This document shows, piece after piece, positions 27,001 through 36,428 of a DNA stretch of 64,000 bases. Position 1 is the first letter of the stretch. Every line of letters starts with the position of its first letter. Origin of the DNA: ZC4RG30 sp046347045 (lineage in GTDB: Bacteria > Pseudomonadota > Gammaproteobacteria > Steroidobacterales > Steroidobacteraceae); contig JAXMGX010000016.1 of assembly GCA_046347045.1 (NCBI GenBank), positions 34,822 through 98,821 on the forward strand, written 5' to 3'. The notes under the pieces are model-generated. The model did not search any database. It was not told the origin of the DNA and was given only the letters and a program-made list of their open reading frames with translations. Made by a program: the position numbers and the translations under genes.

Positions 27001-27257
27001 CAGCGCTCCTCTGTGGCCTTGGCTCGCCGCGCCTCGCCGTACTGCCGCCACTTCTGCCGGTTGGCCTGGTAGTACAGGCGACCGTACTCGCGCTGCCGCT
27101 CCAGCAGCGCCTCGCGGTTTTCCTCGTAGTACCGGCGCCGCAGCGCGGCGATGCGTTCCTTGTTCTGCGCGTAATGCCGGCGGCGGGCCTCGGCAATCCG
27201 CTCCCGGTTCAGCTCGTAGTAGCGGCGCTGTCGCGCGCGGCGCGCCTCGATATCCAT
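27000..27257 (-). CDS. Arg/Tyr-rich 15-residue-repeat protein, unknown function
   Basis: 85 residues, almost entirely charged or aromatic. A 15-residue unit of the type RR-x-Y-Y-E-x-N-R-E-x-I-A-x-x repeats with tyrosines at 14, 29 and 44 and asparagines at 17, 32 and 47; a fourth unit follows after 19 residues (Y63, N66). It is predicted to be one long basic helix, possibly nucleic-acid binding or a coiled coil. It is translationally coupled to the JAMM-like gene. No function is known to me. Confidence 0.65.
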   Translation of the reverse strand: MDIEARRARQRRYYELNRERIAEARRRHYAQNKERIAALRRRYYEENREALLERQREYGRLYYQANRQKWRQYGEARRAKATEER

Positions 27258-27413
27258 GGCAATCCCTTCGGTGCTTGATGCCCTGGTATTGAGGACGCCG
27301 TGCGTGGCGAATTTCCGACAGGCAACTGCCGTCGCGCCGACACAGGCACGCGCATGTCGGGTTCCAGCTCACCAGTGCGTCTGATGAAGGATCAAACCCT
27401 TCGCGAGGTCTCC

Positions 27414-30400
27414 ATGTATTCAAACAAGGTCGGTTGTGGTCAGCGCGGCGTGCAGATCGCGGTTCGCTGTGCGATTGCGGCGTCAACGCTGTGGCTGGGG
27501 GTCGCGCAGGCGCAACAGGAGGAAGGCGCCATCGAAGAGGTCATCGTCACCGGCTACCGCATCGCGGTGGCCAACATGACCAGCACCAGTCCCATCCTCT
27601 CGGTGAGCAGCGACGAGATGAAGATCGGCGGGCGCATGGACGTGACCGACATGCTGAACCAGCTCCCGCAGATCAATTCCAACTACCTCGGTCAGGACAT
27701 CGGCAACCGCACCAGCGGTCTGTCGTCGGCAGGCGGTGTTTCCACGGCCAGCCTGCGCGGACTCGGACCCAGCCGCACGCTGGTGCTGGTTGATGGTCGT
27801 CGCCTGGGCGCCGGTTCACCGCAGACCGTCATTACCGCCCCCGGCCCCGATGTGGACCAGATTCCGGCGGCGCTGGTGGAACGAGTCGAGGTGGTCACCG
27901 GCGGCGCATCAGCCGTGTATGGATCGGATGCCATCGCCGGCGTCATCAACTTCATCACGCGCAGGAACTTCGAAGGCCTGCAGCTCGACGCCCAGTACGG
28001 CGGCAACTGGCATGACAACAACAACGCCTTCGCGCGCAAGCGACTGGCCGATGCCGGTGAGACGGGTCCGCATGGCATGCGCTGGGATGGCAGGACGGTG
28101 AACGCCAGCGTGACGGCTGGCGCCAACATCCTCGAGGGCCGGGGCAATGTCACCGGCTACCTGGCCTACCAGAAGATGGACCCCGTGCGCAGTTCGGAGC
28201 GCGACTTCGGGAGCTGCCAGCTCACCTACAACGACAACCTGGACGACGTGTTCTGCCTGGGTTCCTCGAACTCCAACTACTTCGGACCGCGACCCGGCAA
28301 CGCGGCGTATTCGGTGAAGGGCAACCAGTTCGTGCCGCGCAGCACCGCAGGCCTCACGCCGCCGGCCTTCTTCAACTCGCAGGGTTACATCTACATGCAG
28401 CGCGCCGACGAGCGCTACAACGCCGGCTTCATCGCGCATGTGGACGTGAACGACTTCGTGAAGCCCTATGCCGAATTCGCCTTCATGAATGACCGCACGC
28501 ACCAGGAGGTGGCGCCCACCGCGTTGTTCCGGCAGTCGAACGTGATCGGCGACACAGGCAACTATGCGGTGAACTGCAGCAATCCGCTGTTGAGCGCGCA
28601 GCAGGCCGCCATCCTGTGCACGCCACAGCAGATCGCGGCCGACCGGCTCAATCCCGGCTCGCAGAGCGCGGACGTGGAAATCGGCCGGCGCAACATCGAA
28701 GGCGGCGGCCGCACCTACGACTACGAGCACACCAACTATCGTCTGGCACTGGGCACTCGGGGCCGCATCGCCGAAGGCTGGTCGTACGACACCTACGGCC
28801 AGTACTACTACACCAGCTTCTCGAACCTGAACGGCAACGACTTTGCCTTCGACAAGATCGCCAACGCGCTGCAGGTGACCGGCACCGCCGCCGCACCGCG
28901 CTGCATCTCCGGCGGCACCTGCGTGCCCTACAACATCTTCACCGAAGGTGGCGTGACGCAGGCTGCGCTCGACTATCTGGAGACGCTGGGCACGGCCACC
29001 GGCAACACCGAAATGCGTACCTTTCATGCCGATGCCACGGGTGACCTGGGTACCTATGGCATCAAGGTCCCGCTGGCCGCGGACGGCATCGGGATCAACG
29101 TGGGCTACGAGTATCGTCGCGAACAGGTGAAGTACGTGCCCGATGCGGCCTATGAAAGCGGCCTCATCGTCGGCACCGGCGGCGCCTATCCACGCATCGA
29201 CAACGCGCTGTCGGTGAAGGAAGGCTTTGCCGAAGTGCGCATGCCCATCATCCAGCAACGGCCCGGCGTGCATGAACTGCTGGCCGATGCCGGCTATCGC
29301 CATTCGGACTATTCCACCGGCGTCACTGCCAATACGTACAAGTTCGAGCTGCAATACGCGCCGATCCGCGATTTCCGCTTCCGCGCTTCGTACAACCGCG
29401 CCATCCGTGCGCCCAGCATCGTGGAACTGTATGTGCCACAGCTCGTGGGCAAGATCGCCTTCGGCGAGGACCCCTGCGCGCCCGGCGAAGCCACGGGCGT
29501 GGCGGCCGAGCCGCTGTCCAAGTGCCTCAACACCGGCGTGACGGCGGCGCAGTACGGCAATGGCGGCAGCACCAACACCATTCCGCAGGGTACGGCTGGC
29601 CAGCTCACGCAGTTGCAGGGTGGGAATCCCGATCTGCGGCCCGAACGGGCAGACAGCTACACGCTGGGCGTGACCTTGCAGCCGGCGGCGCTGCCGGATT
29701 TCACCGGCAGCCTCGACTACTACCGCATCAAACTGAAGGATGCAGTCGGATCACTCGATGCGCAGGTGATCATGCGCAACTGCCTGGACACGGGCGATCC
29801 CACCTACTGCAGCCAGTTGAGCCGCCATCCCATCAACGGCACGCTCAATGGCGCCAGCGTGGCCGGTGGCGGCTACATCATCCAGACCAATGTGAACATC
29901 GGCCGGGGCATCCTGGAAGGCATCGACGTGCAGGCGGCCTACAAGCTGGGCCTGGGCGAACTGGGCAACCTGAAGCTGCTGCTCAATGGCGCCTACCTGC
30001 TGTCCAACAAGACCACGCCGTTGCCGGGCGCCGGCAGCTACGAGTGCGCGGGATTGTTCGGCCCCACCTGTCAGACCGTGAATCCGCATTGGCGGCACAC
30101 GGCGCGCGCAAGCTGGGAGCTGCGGCCGGAGCTGTCGCTGGTGGCCACCTGGCGCTTCATGGGCAAGGTGAAGCTGGACAACAACGACCCGAACCCGCTG
30201 CTTCTGGGTTCGGCGCTGGGCGGGCCGGCGGTGTTCCGCGCGAAGATGCCGGCGGTAAGCTACCTGGACCTGGCCGCGAGTTGGGAAGTGGGCAAACACC
30301 TGCAGGTGCGCGGCGGCGTCAGCAATGTATTCGACCGCGACCCGCCGCTGGCTTCCTTCGAGCTGGTGTCGGGCGGCGCGCCGAACTACTACGAGTTCTA

Positions 30401-30449
30401 CGACGGGCTCGGCCGGCAGCTGTTCCTGGCGATGACTGCGAAGTTCTAA
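27414..30449 (+). CDS. TonB-dependent receptor
   Basis: 1011-residue outer-membrane receptor. The signal peptide ends GVAQAQ and is followed by a TonB-box-like segment (EEVIVTGYRI). Then come the plug domain (SLRGLGPSRTLVLVDGRRLG, GGASAVYGSDAIAGVINFIT) and a 22-strand barrel ending in aromatic LFLAMTAKF. It is of the large type common in gammaproteobacteria that degrade complex organics. ATG at 27414 is favoured because GAGGTC precedes it; 27384 is an alternative lacking a ribosome site. The ligand may be an aromatic or steroid-like substrate, inferred only from the adjacent P450 and LigAB genes. Confidence 0.93.
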   Translation: MYSNKVGCGQRGVQIAVRCAIAASTLWLGVAQAQQEEGAIEEVIVTGYRIAVANMTSTSPILSVSSDEMKIGGRMDVTDMLNQLPQINSNYLGQDIGNRTSGLSSAGGVSTASLRGLGPSRTLVLVDGRRLGAGSPQTVITAPGPDVDQIPAALVERVEVVTGGASAVYGSDAIAGVINFITRRNFEGLQLDAQYGGNWHDNNNAFARKRLADAGETGPHGMRWDGRTVNASVTAGANILEGRGNVTGYLAYQKMDPVRSSERDFGSCQLTYNDNLDDVFCLGSSNSNYFGPRPGNAAYSVKGNQFVPRSTAGLTPPAFFNSQGYIYMQRADERYNAGFIAHVDVNDFVKPYAEFAFMNDRTHQEVAPTALFRQSNVIGDTGNYAVNCSNPLLSAQQAAILCTPQQIAADRLNPGSQSADVEIGRRNIEGGGRTYDYEHTNYRLALGTRGRIAEGWSYDTYGQYYYTSFSNLNGNDFAFDKIANALQVTGTAAAPRCISGGTCVPYNIFTEGGVTQAALDYLETLGTATGNTEMRTFHADATGDLGTYGIKVPLAADGIGINVGYEYRREQVKYVPDAAYESGLIVGTGGAYPRIDNALSVKEGFAEVRMPIIQQRPGVHELLADAGYRHSDYSTGVTANTYKFELQYAPIRDFRFRASYNRAIRAPSIVELYVPQLVGKIAFGEDPCAPGEATGVAAEPLSKCLNTGVTAAQYGNGGSTNTIPQGTAGQLTQLQGGNPDLRPERADSYTLGVTLQPAALPDFTGSLDYYRIKLKDAVGSLDAQVIMRNCLDTGDPTYCSQLSRHPINGTLNGASVAGGGYIIQTNVNIGRGILEGIDVQAAYKLGLGELGNLKLLLNGAYLLSNKTTPLPGAGSYECAGLFGPTCQTVNPHWRHTARASWELRPELSLVATWRFMGKVKLDNNDPNPLLLGSALGGPAVFRAKMPAVSYLDLAASWEVGKHLQVRGGVSNVFDRDPPLASFELVSGGAPNYYEFYDGLGRQLFLAMTAKF

Positions 30450-30464
30450 GACGCAGCCATGCGG

Positions 30465-30488
30465 TCCACTGAGGCCTCCCTCAGTGGA
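30465..30488. terminator. Hairpin between convergent receptor and P450 genes
   Basis: TCCACTGAGG / CCTCAGTGGA, a perfect 10-bp stem with loop CCTC. It lacks a T run and includes the P450 stop codon, so it may be only a weak terminator. Confidence 0.4.
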
Positions 30489-31644
30489 TCGCAAGGTCCA
30501 GGCGCATCGGGCTGCGGAACGTGGTCGAGGGCATCCAGGGCAGCTGCTGTTCCACGCGGCTGAAGTCGGGGAACTCGGCCAGGAATTCCTCGAAGATGAT
30601 CCGCACTGCCATGCGCGCGACCATCGATCCCAGGCAGGCGTGCACACCGCCGCCCATGCCCAGATGGGTCCTTGGCTTGCGGCGGATGTCGTAGCGGTCG
30701 GGATCGGGAAAATGCCGTTCGTCGCGATTGCCGGCGCCGTAGGCCAGGCAGACGAAATCGCCGGCCTTCATCGTCTGGCCATGCAGCGACACATCGCGCA
30801 CCAGGCGTCGCTTGAAACGCTGCCCCGAAGTATTGAACCGCAGGGATTCCTCGATGGCATCCGGCAGCAGGCTCTTGTCCGCCGCGATCTCGCGGCGGGC
30901 CTCGGGGAAGTCGGCCATGTTCAGCGCGAACATCACCGTGAAGCCCCCCAGAGACTCCACGCCAGCCATGATCAGCGTGGTGGTGGTGAGCAGCACCTCG
31001 CGCTCGGTCAGCTTCTCGCCGTCGATCTCGGCCAGGCAGAACTGGCTCAGCAGGTCCTCACGCGGATTGCGCCGGCGCTCGGCGATCACGCCTGCGGCGT
31101 AGTCCATCATCCAGCGGTATGCGGCCAGATGTTCCGGCCCCTTCTGCCGGGTGACCGGATCGGACTGCACCATCAGCACCGCCCGTTCGCGCACCTCCTG
31201 ATCGTCTCCCTCCGGCAGTCCCAGGATGCGGAACAGGATCTTCGCCGTGGCCTTGCTCGAGAAGTCCGACACGAAGTCGAACTGGCGGCGCCCCTTGAGT
31301 TCGCCGATGAGTTCGCGCACCAGCTCGCGCACCGGATCGGCCAGCGCTTCCAGATTGCGCTTCGTGAAAGCGTGCGAGATCAGCGCGCGCAGCCGGTCGT
31401 GCCGCGGTGGATCGGTGGTTCCAAGCGTGGCGCCGGCCCGGTCCGGCAACTCGTCCATCAGGTTGCCACTGGCGGAAGAATAGGTCTGCCAGTCCTGCAG
31501 CGCGTGTTTGATGTCGGCATGGCGGGACAGCACCCACATCCGCGCCTCCGGGCTCCAGAAGCAGGGATACTCGTCGCGGAGGATCCTGTAGCAGGGAAAT
31601 GGATCAGCGTCGACTTGCGGCGAGTAGGGATCGAAGGTGAACAC
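30481..31644 (-). CDS. Cytochrome P450
   Basis: 387-residue soluble bacterial P450. The I-helix is AGVESLGG (variant of AGxET), the E-x-x-R motif is in EESLR, and the haem-cysteine loop is GMGGGVHACLG, with leucine where most P450s have phenylalanine just before it. It probably hydroxylates a hydrophobic substrate using separate redox partners, none of which is encoded in this window. It is convergent with the TonB receptor and in line with ligAB upstream. Confidence 0.92.
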   Translation of the reverse strand: MFTFDPYSPQVDADPFPCYRILRDEYPCFWSPEARMWVLSRHADIKHALQDWQTYSSASGNLMDELPDRAGATLGTTDPPRHDRLRALISHAFTKRNLEALADPVRELVRELIGELKGRRQFDFVSDFSSKATAKILFRILGLPEGDDQEVRERAVLMVQSDPVTRQKGPEHLAAYRWMMDYAAGVIAERRRNPREDLLSQFCLAEIDGEKLTEREVLLTTTTLIMAGVESLGGFTVMFALNMADFPEARREIAADKSLLPDAIEESLRFNTSGQRFKRRLVRDVSLHGQTMKAGDFVCLAYGAGNRDERHFPDPDRYDIRRKPRTHLGMGGGVHACLGSMVARMAVRIIFEEFLAEFPDFSRVEQQLPWMPSTTFRSPMRLDLAIH

Positions 31645-31778
31645 GGCAGCTCCGTTTGCGAAGGGGCACCGACAAACTAGCAGCGCCGGCGATCCACCTG
31701 CGACGGTATTCCCGCGGCCAGTTGGACTTTTCTCAAGGCAGCGCGGCTATGACTCGCGTTTGCCGCGAAGTTGCGGAC

Positions 31779-31804
31779 AAAAAAAGGGCCGCTCGCGCGG
31801 CCCT
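31779..31804 (-). terminator. Intrinsic terminator downstream of ligB
   Basis: On the minus strand an 8-bp GC stem (AGGGCCGC / GCGGCCCT, 4-base loop) is followed directly by seven T. It lies 25 bp past the ligB stop and separates ligAB from the P450 gene. Confidence 0.85.
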
Positions 31805-31828
31805 CTTGAAGACTGCGAGCGCAGGTCC

Positions 31829-32674
31829 TCAGATGAACGTGTTCTCCAGCACCAGCACGCCGGCGCCGGTATTGGAAATCGGCGCGTGATAGTGCTTGTG
31901 GATCACCTTCACGTTTTCCTGCAGCGCGCCGCGCATCACCAGCCACATGATGGTCTCGATGCCTTCGGTGCCGGTGCGGCGCATGATCTCGGAGTTGGTG
32001 AACTGCGTCATCCACTCCGGATCGCTGGCGATGCGGTCCATGCACTCCAGGTCGAAGTCCACGTCGATGAGGCCGGCACGTTCGCCCTGCAGCTGGTGCG
32101 ACAGGCCGCCAGTACCCATCACCACCACTTTCAGGTCCTCGTCATAGGATTCCACCGCCTTGCGCAGCGCCTTGCCCAGCTTGAAACAGCGCGCGGCCGT
32201 GGGCACCGGATGCTGCACGGTGTTCACCGCCAGCGGAATCGTGGTGACGGGCCATACGTCATGCGTGCCGTACAGCGCGCGGATGGGATTCACGAAGCCG
32301 TGGTCCACCAGCATTTCCTGGCAGGTGCAGATGTCGATCTCCTGCTCCACCAGCTTCTCGGCGATGTGCCAAGAGAGCTGCGCGTTGCCCTTGAACGGTG
32401 CCACCGGCTTCAGCGCCCAGCCTTCGTCGGCGTTGTAGTAGGTATCGGCGCAGCCCAGCGCGAAGGTGGGCACCTTGTCGAGGAAGAAGTTCAGGCCGTG
32501 GTCGTTGTAGACGACGATGGCCACGTCGGGCTTGTGCTTCTGCAGCCATTCCTGCGCGGGCTTGTAGCCGTCGAAGAAACGCTTCCAGTAGGGTTCCTGC
32601 GTGAGTCCGTTCGCGATGGCGTTGCCCACCGCGGGAATGTGTGAGCTGGTCACACCGCCAATGATCTTAGCCAA
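31829..32674 (-). CDS. ligB: Class III extradiol ring-cleavage dioxygenase, beta (catalytic) subunit, LigB type
   Basis: 281 residues. Iron ligands by comparison with Sphingobium LigB are H12 (SSHIPAV), H59 (NDHG) and E240 (TEGIE); acid/base histidines are H125 (VDHGFVNP) and H193 (GGLSHQ), all offset by two from LigB. It cleaves protocatechuate or a close catechol at the 4,5 bond; gallate or similar substrates are possible. The start overlaps ligA by 8 bp. Confidence 0.9.
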   Translation of the reverse strand: MAKIIGGVTSSHIPAVGNAIANGLTQEPYWKRFFDGYKPAQEWLQKHKPDVAIVVYNDHGLNFFLDKVPTFALGCADTYYNADEGWALKPVAPFKGNAQLSWHIAEKLVEQEIDICTCQEMLVDHGFVNPIRALYGTHDVWPVTTIPLAVNTVQHPVPTAARCFKLGKALRKAVESYDEDLKVVVMGTGGLSHQLQGERAGLIDVDFDLECMDRIASDPEWMTQFTNSEIMRRTGTEGIETIMWLVMRGALQENVKVIHKHYHAPISNTGAGVLVLENTFI

Positions 32675-33068
32675 CCCAGTACCCTCCCCGGGCCTTCAGC
32701 TTCTCGACGAGCCCATCGCCCTTCGCCAGCAGCTTGGCCTGGAATTCCTTCGTGGTGATGCCCTGGAACGCGGCGCCGGCGTCCTGCACCGACACGCCAC
32801 GTGGAATGGCCATCTTGGCCATGAAATAGATGTTCGCGCCCGCGCGCAGCATGCCGAGGAAGTCCTTCTTCAGGACGAACTCCTTGTACTTGCCCGTGAC
32901 GCCGTACTTGTCGCAATACGCTGCCGGATCGCGATCGAATTCTTCGCGATTGACCTCCTCGCAGAACGAGAACAGCAGCTTGTTGATCGGATACGACCCG
33001 TGCGCGTGCTTGCCGTCGAACACGTACGTGCCCGGAATATCTTCGTAATCGTGCTTGGTCCAGCTCAT
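32667..33068 (-). CDS. ligA: Extradiol dioxygenase alpha subunit, LigA type
   Basis: 133 residues matching the small subunit that lids the LigB active site (IPGTYVFDGKHAHGSYPINKL, EEFDRDPAAYCDKYG). ATG at 33068 is preceded by GGGGTGGA. Together with ligB it makes a two-gene operon closed by the terminator at 31779. Confidence 0.9.
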   Translation of the reverse strand: MSWTKHDYEDIPGTYVFDGKHAHGSYPINKLLFSFCEEVNREEFDRDPAAYCDKYGVTGKYKEFVLKKDFLGMLRAGANIYFMAKMAIPRGVSVQDAGAAFQGITTKEFQAKLLAKGDGLVEKLKARGGYWVG

Positions 33069-33162
33069 GGATCCACCCCGAGATGAAATTTCTGTACAGG
33101 CAATTGTATCCCGATGTGACTGTCGCGGCAGGATGCCGATCAATACCTGCCGGCGACAGGTT

Positions 33163-33918
33163 TCAACGCGAGCCGCTTTTCACATCACGCTGCTTCACGG
33201 CCTCGTACAGCAGCATTCCGCAGGCCACGGATACATTCAGGCTCTCGACACTGCCTGCCTGCGGCAGCCGAACGAGGAAATCGCAGTTGCGTCGCGTCAA
33301 CTCGCGCAGCCCCTCGCCTTCGCTGCCCATCACCAGCGCCAGCGGACCGCCCAGGTCGGCCTGCCACGCAAGCTTGTCGCCGGCCATGTCGGCCCCGGCG
33401 ATCCACAGGCCCGCCTCCTTCAGCAATTTCATCGTGCGCGCGAGATTCGTGATGCTCACCAATGGAGTGGTTTCCGCGGCGCCAGCGGCCACCTTGCGCA
33501 CGGTGGCATTCATGCCCGCGGCGCGATCCTTGGGCACCACCACGGCGATGGCGCCGCAGGCATCGGCGGTGCGCAGGCAGGCACCGAGGTTGTGCGGGTC
33601 CTGCACACCGTCGAGCAGCAGCACCAGCGGATCGCGCGCACCCGTCAAGGCTTCGAGCAGGTCAGCTTCCTGCCAGGCCGGCATCGGTTCGACATCCGCG
33701 AGCACCCCCTGGTGCGCCACGTCGCCGACACGCCCCACGATGTTCTTCGCATCGCCCCGTTCGGCCTTGATGCCGGCGGCCTGCGCAAGCTGGATGACCT
33801 CACGGATGCGAGGATCGTCGCGACGCGCGTCCACCAGCAGCCGCCGCACCCGCTGCGGCGCGCGCTGCAGCAGGCTGCGCACGGCATGGATGCCGAACAC
33901 ATGACTCAGATTGCTCAT
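33163..33918 (-). CDS. rlmB: 23S rRNA (guanosine2251-2'-O)-methyltransferase RlmB
   Basis: 251-residue SpoU-family methyltransferase with the three family motifs: LDGVQDPHNLGACLRTAD, LVMGSEGEGL and PQAGSVESLNVSVACGML. The start overlaps the rnr stop by 4 bp. Confidence 0.96.
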   Translation of the reverse strand: MSNLSHVFGIHAVRSLLQRAPQRVRRLLVDARRDDPRIREVIQLAQAAGIKAERGDAKNIVGRVGDVAHQGVLADVEPMPAWQEADLLEALTGARDPLVLLLDGVQDPHNLGACLRTADACGAIAVVVPKDRAAGMNATVRKVAAGAAETTPLVSITNLARTMKLLKEAGLWIAGADMAGDKLAWQADLGGPLALVMGSEGEGLRELTRRNCDFLVRLPQAGSVESLNVSVACGMLLYEAVKQRDVKSGSR

Positions 33919-36047
33919 TTCACCTTCGCCTTGCGTGCGCCGTTCACTGCCGGCTCCGGCACGAGGTCCAGGTCGATGAGTCCCTCGACCGGATTCACCG
34001 CGGTGACGATGACGCGCACATGCGTGCCGAGCTGCAGCCGGCGCTTGCTGCGCGTGCCCACCCAGGCCTGCAGCGCATCGTCCTTGACGTATTCATCGTC
34101 GCGCAGGTTGTCCAGGTGCAGCAGGCCATCGGCCGCGGCCTCGATGATCTGCACGAAGCAGCCGAAATCCACCACCGAGGTGATCAGGGCCTCGAAGGTC
34201 TGGCCGATGCGGTCGCGCAGATACACGCACTTGAGGAAGCTGTCCACGTAGCGGTCGGCCTCGTCGGCGCGCTTCTCGCACTCGGTGAGGCGCACGCCCA
34301 TCATCTCCAGTTCGGGTGTTTCATAGGCGCGACCTGCCGGATCCTTCGCCGACAGCATGGCCTTGATGGTGCGGTGGACCACAAGGTCCGGATAGCGGCG
34401 GATCGGCGAAGTGAAATGCGCGTACTGCTTCAGCGCCAGGCCGAAGTGTCCGACGTTCTCCGGCTGGTACACGGCCTGCATCATGGCCCGCACCACCAGC
34501 GTCTCGATGAAGGGACGCGCGGCCGGGTCCTTGATGCGCGGGGCGATCTTCTGCAGGTCGCGCGTATGGATCTCGGCCGGCAGCTCCACGCCGATGTTCA
34601 GCGCGCGCAGCGTGGTCATCAGTGTTTCGAGCTTCTTCTCGTCTGGTTCGGCATGCACCCGGTACAGCGTGGGGCGGAAACGTGCGCCCAGCTCGCGGGC
34701 GGTGGCCACATTGGCCAGCACCATGCATTCCTCGATGAGCTTGTGCGCGTCATTGCGCAACGGCAGGTCGATGCCGGTGATCTGCTCCTCGGCGTTGAAC
34801 ACGAAGCGCGGCTCCGGCGCGTCGAAGTCCAGTGCGCCGCGGCGTTGCCGGGCCTTCAGCAGCGCGCGGTAGACATCCACCAGCGGCAGCAGTTTGTCGG
34901 TGAGCACGCCCAGTTTCGCGCGCGCCTCGGGGCGCCCTTCGAACAGCGCGGCGTAGGCCCCGCCATAAGTGAGCCTGGCATGCGAACGCATGACGGCGGG
35001 ATAGAACTTCGCATTGCCCAGCGCGCCGGCACGCGACACCTGCATGTCGGCCACCAGGCACAGCCGATCCACATCGGGCTGCAGCGAACACAGTTCATCC
35101 GACAGCACATGCGGCAACATGGGCACCACGCGGCCGGGAAAATACACCGAGGTGCCACGCGCGCGGGCCTCGGCGTCAAGCGCCGTGCCCTCGCGCACGT
35201 AGTGGCTCACATCGGCTATCGCCACGATCAGGCGGAAGCCGTCCTGCGTCGGCTCGGCGTACACCGCGTCGTCGAAGTCCTTCGCATCCTCGCCATCTAT
35301 GGTGACCAGCGGCAGGCCGCGCAGATCCACACGCCGGGCGGCTTCCGCCTGATCGACGCTGTGGCCATGCGCCTCGGCATCGCGCACGGCCTCGGGCGAA
35401 AACTCCCGTGGCAGCGACAGCTTTGCTATCGCTGCTTCCGTGGCCAGCGTCACCGGCTTTTCCGGGTCCAGCAGCCGTTCCACCCTCGCCTCGCCGGCCT
35501 CACCCGGTTCCGGATAGCGCAGCACGCGCGCGATCACCCAACTGCCCTGGCGGGCGCCGTTCAGGTCGGCGGGCGCCACCGTGCAATACAGGTTCAGTCG
35601 GCGGTCGGCGGACTGCACGCTGGCACTGCGGCCGCGGATCTCCACCGTGGCGAGGAATGCGCCCGTGCCGCGCGCGACCACCTCCACCAGTTGCCCGCTC
35701 CAGCGCCCGTCATGCCCCTGCTGGGCCGTGATGCGCACCTGGTCGCCATGCATCAGCCCCGCCATTTCCTTCGGCGGCAGGAAAACGCTTTCCACCAGAT
35801 CGTCGCTGCGGACGAAGCCGAATCCGGCGCGATTGGCGCTGACCACTCCCACAAGCGTGCGGGAAGGTCCGGTGGGCCCGCCGCGGCGCGGCGCGCCCCG
35901 GCCACGGGCGCCGAACTGTGGCGCTCGTTGCGGGGACTTGCCCCGGGGAGGATGGGATTGTTTCGATGAGCGGGACTTCTTCAGGGAGAACCTCGGGGAC
36001 TGCGAATGCAGCCCGGAATGCGTGAATCGACAGTTTATCGTACCCAT
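33915..36047 (-). CDS. rnr: Ribonuclease R
   Basis: 710-residue 3'-5' exoribonuclease. After a basic disordered N terminus (about residues 20-55) come a cold-shock domain (GVVSANRAGFGFVRSDD), the RNB catalytic domain (TIDGEDAKDFDDAVYAE with the metal-binding aspartates; YAHFTSPIRRYPDL) and a C-terminal S1 domain followed by a short basic tail. It is shorter than E. coli RNase R because the N-terminal helix-turn-helix domain is absent. The exact start is uncertain; 36047 is the most upstream ATG. It overlaps rlmB. Confidence 0.93.
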   Translation of the reverse strand: MGTINCRFTHSGLHSQSPRFSLKKSRSSKQSHPPRGKSPQRAPQFGARGRGAPRRGGPTGPSRTLVGVVSANRAGFGFVRSDDLVESVFLPPKEMAGLMHGDQVRITAQQGHDGRWSGQLVEVVARGTGAFLATVEIRGRSASVQSADRRLNLYCTVAPADLNGARQGSWVIARVLRYPEPGEAGEARVERLLDPEKPVTLATEAAIAKLSLPREFSPEAVRDAEAHGHSVDQAEAARRVDLRGLPLVTIDGEDAKDFDDAVYAEPTQDGFRLIVAIADVSHYVREGTALDAEARARGTSVYFPGRVVPMLPHVLSDELCSLQPDVDRLCLVADMQVSRAGALGNAKFYPAVMRSHARLTYGGAYAALFEGRPEARAKLGVLTDKLLPLVDVYRALLKARQRRGALDFDAPEPRFVFNAEEQITGIDLPLRNDAHKLIEECMVLANVATARELGARFRPTLYRVHAEPDEKKLETLMTTLRALNIGVELPAEIHTRDLQKIAPRIKDPAARPFIETLVVRAMMQAVYQPENVGHFGLALKQYAHFTSPIRRYPDLVVHRTIKAMLSAKDPAGRAYETPELEMMGVRLTECEKRADEADRYVDSFLKCVYLRDRIGQTFEALITSVVDFGCFVQIIEAAADGLLHLDNLRDDEYVKDDALQAWVGTRSKRRLQLGTHVRVIVTAVNPVEGLIDLDLVPEPAVNGARKAKVK

Positions 36048-36080
36048 CCGGGCAAGGCGGCCCCCGACGCAGTCAATTCA

Positions 36081-36110
36081 TTGACTTCGGGGCCCTCACT
36101 TGCGTACATT
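36081..36110 (+). promoter_or_regulatory. Promoter of tRNA-Leu
   Basis: TTGACT (36081-36086) and TACATT (36105-36110) are 18 bp apart, with a GC-rich discriminator (TCGCGCCCA) and the tRNA beginning 14 bp later, as expected for stable RNA promoters. Confidence 0.65.
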
Positions 36111-36124
36111 TCGCGCCCACCCGA

Positions 36125-36209
<85 letters not shown>

Positions 36210-36413
36210 TGACGCACCCCTCCGAACGTACTTCAATACGCAGGAGGGTGACAGAGAAGCACAGTTTCACGGCTTTTTCAGCCGATACCACGTAGATCAT
36301 CCTTGGCTTCTGCGCCAAGAAAAGCGGTGCTGCAACGCTTTCCTGTGGGTACAAATGGGGGTATCAGGCCTACGCGCGAAACTGTGCCCACTTCTGGGGG
36401 TATCCACTGCTCT
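36210..36413 (+). repeat. Proximal-end repeat block, copy 1
   Basis: About 200 bp without a credible gene, repeated at roughly 90% identity by eye at 41263-41470. It starts with a hairpin (CACCCCTCC ... GGAGGGTG) and carries two TGGGGGTATC motifs at 36356 and 36395, about 165 and 204 bp from the core. Probably the left arm of an integrated element. Confidence 0.75.
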
Positions 36414-36428
36414 TTCGTGCGAGTCGAT

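Noticed and set aside
27384..27413. Earlier ATG for the TonB-dependent receptor
   Set aside because: No ribosome site before it and it delays the signal peptide; the ATG at 27414 has GAGGTC upstream.
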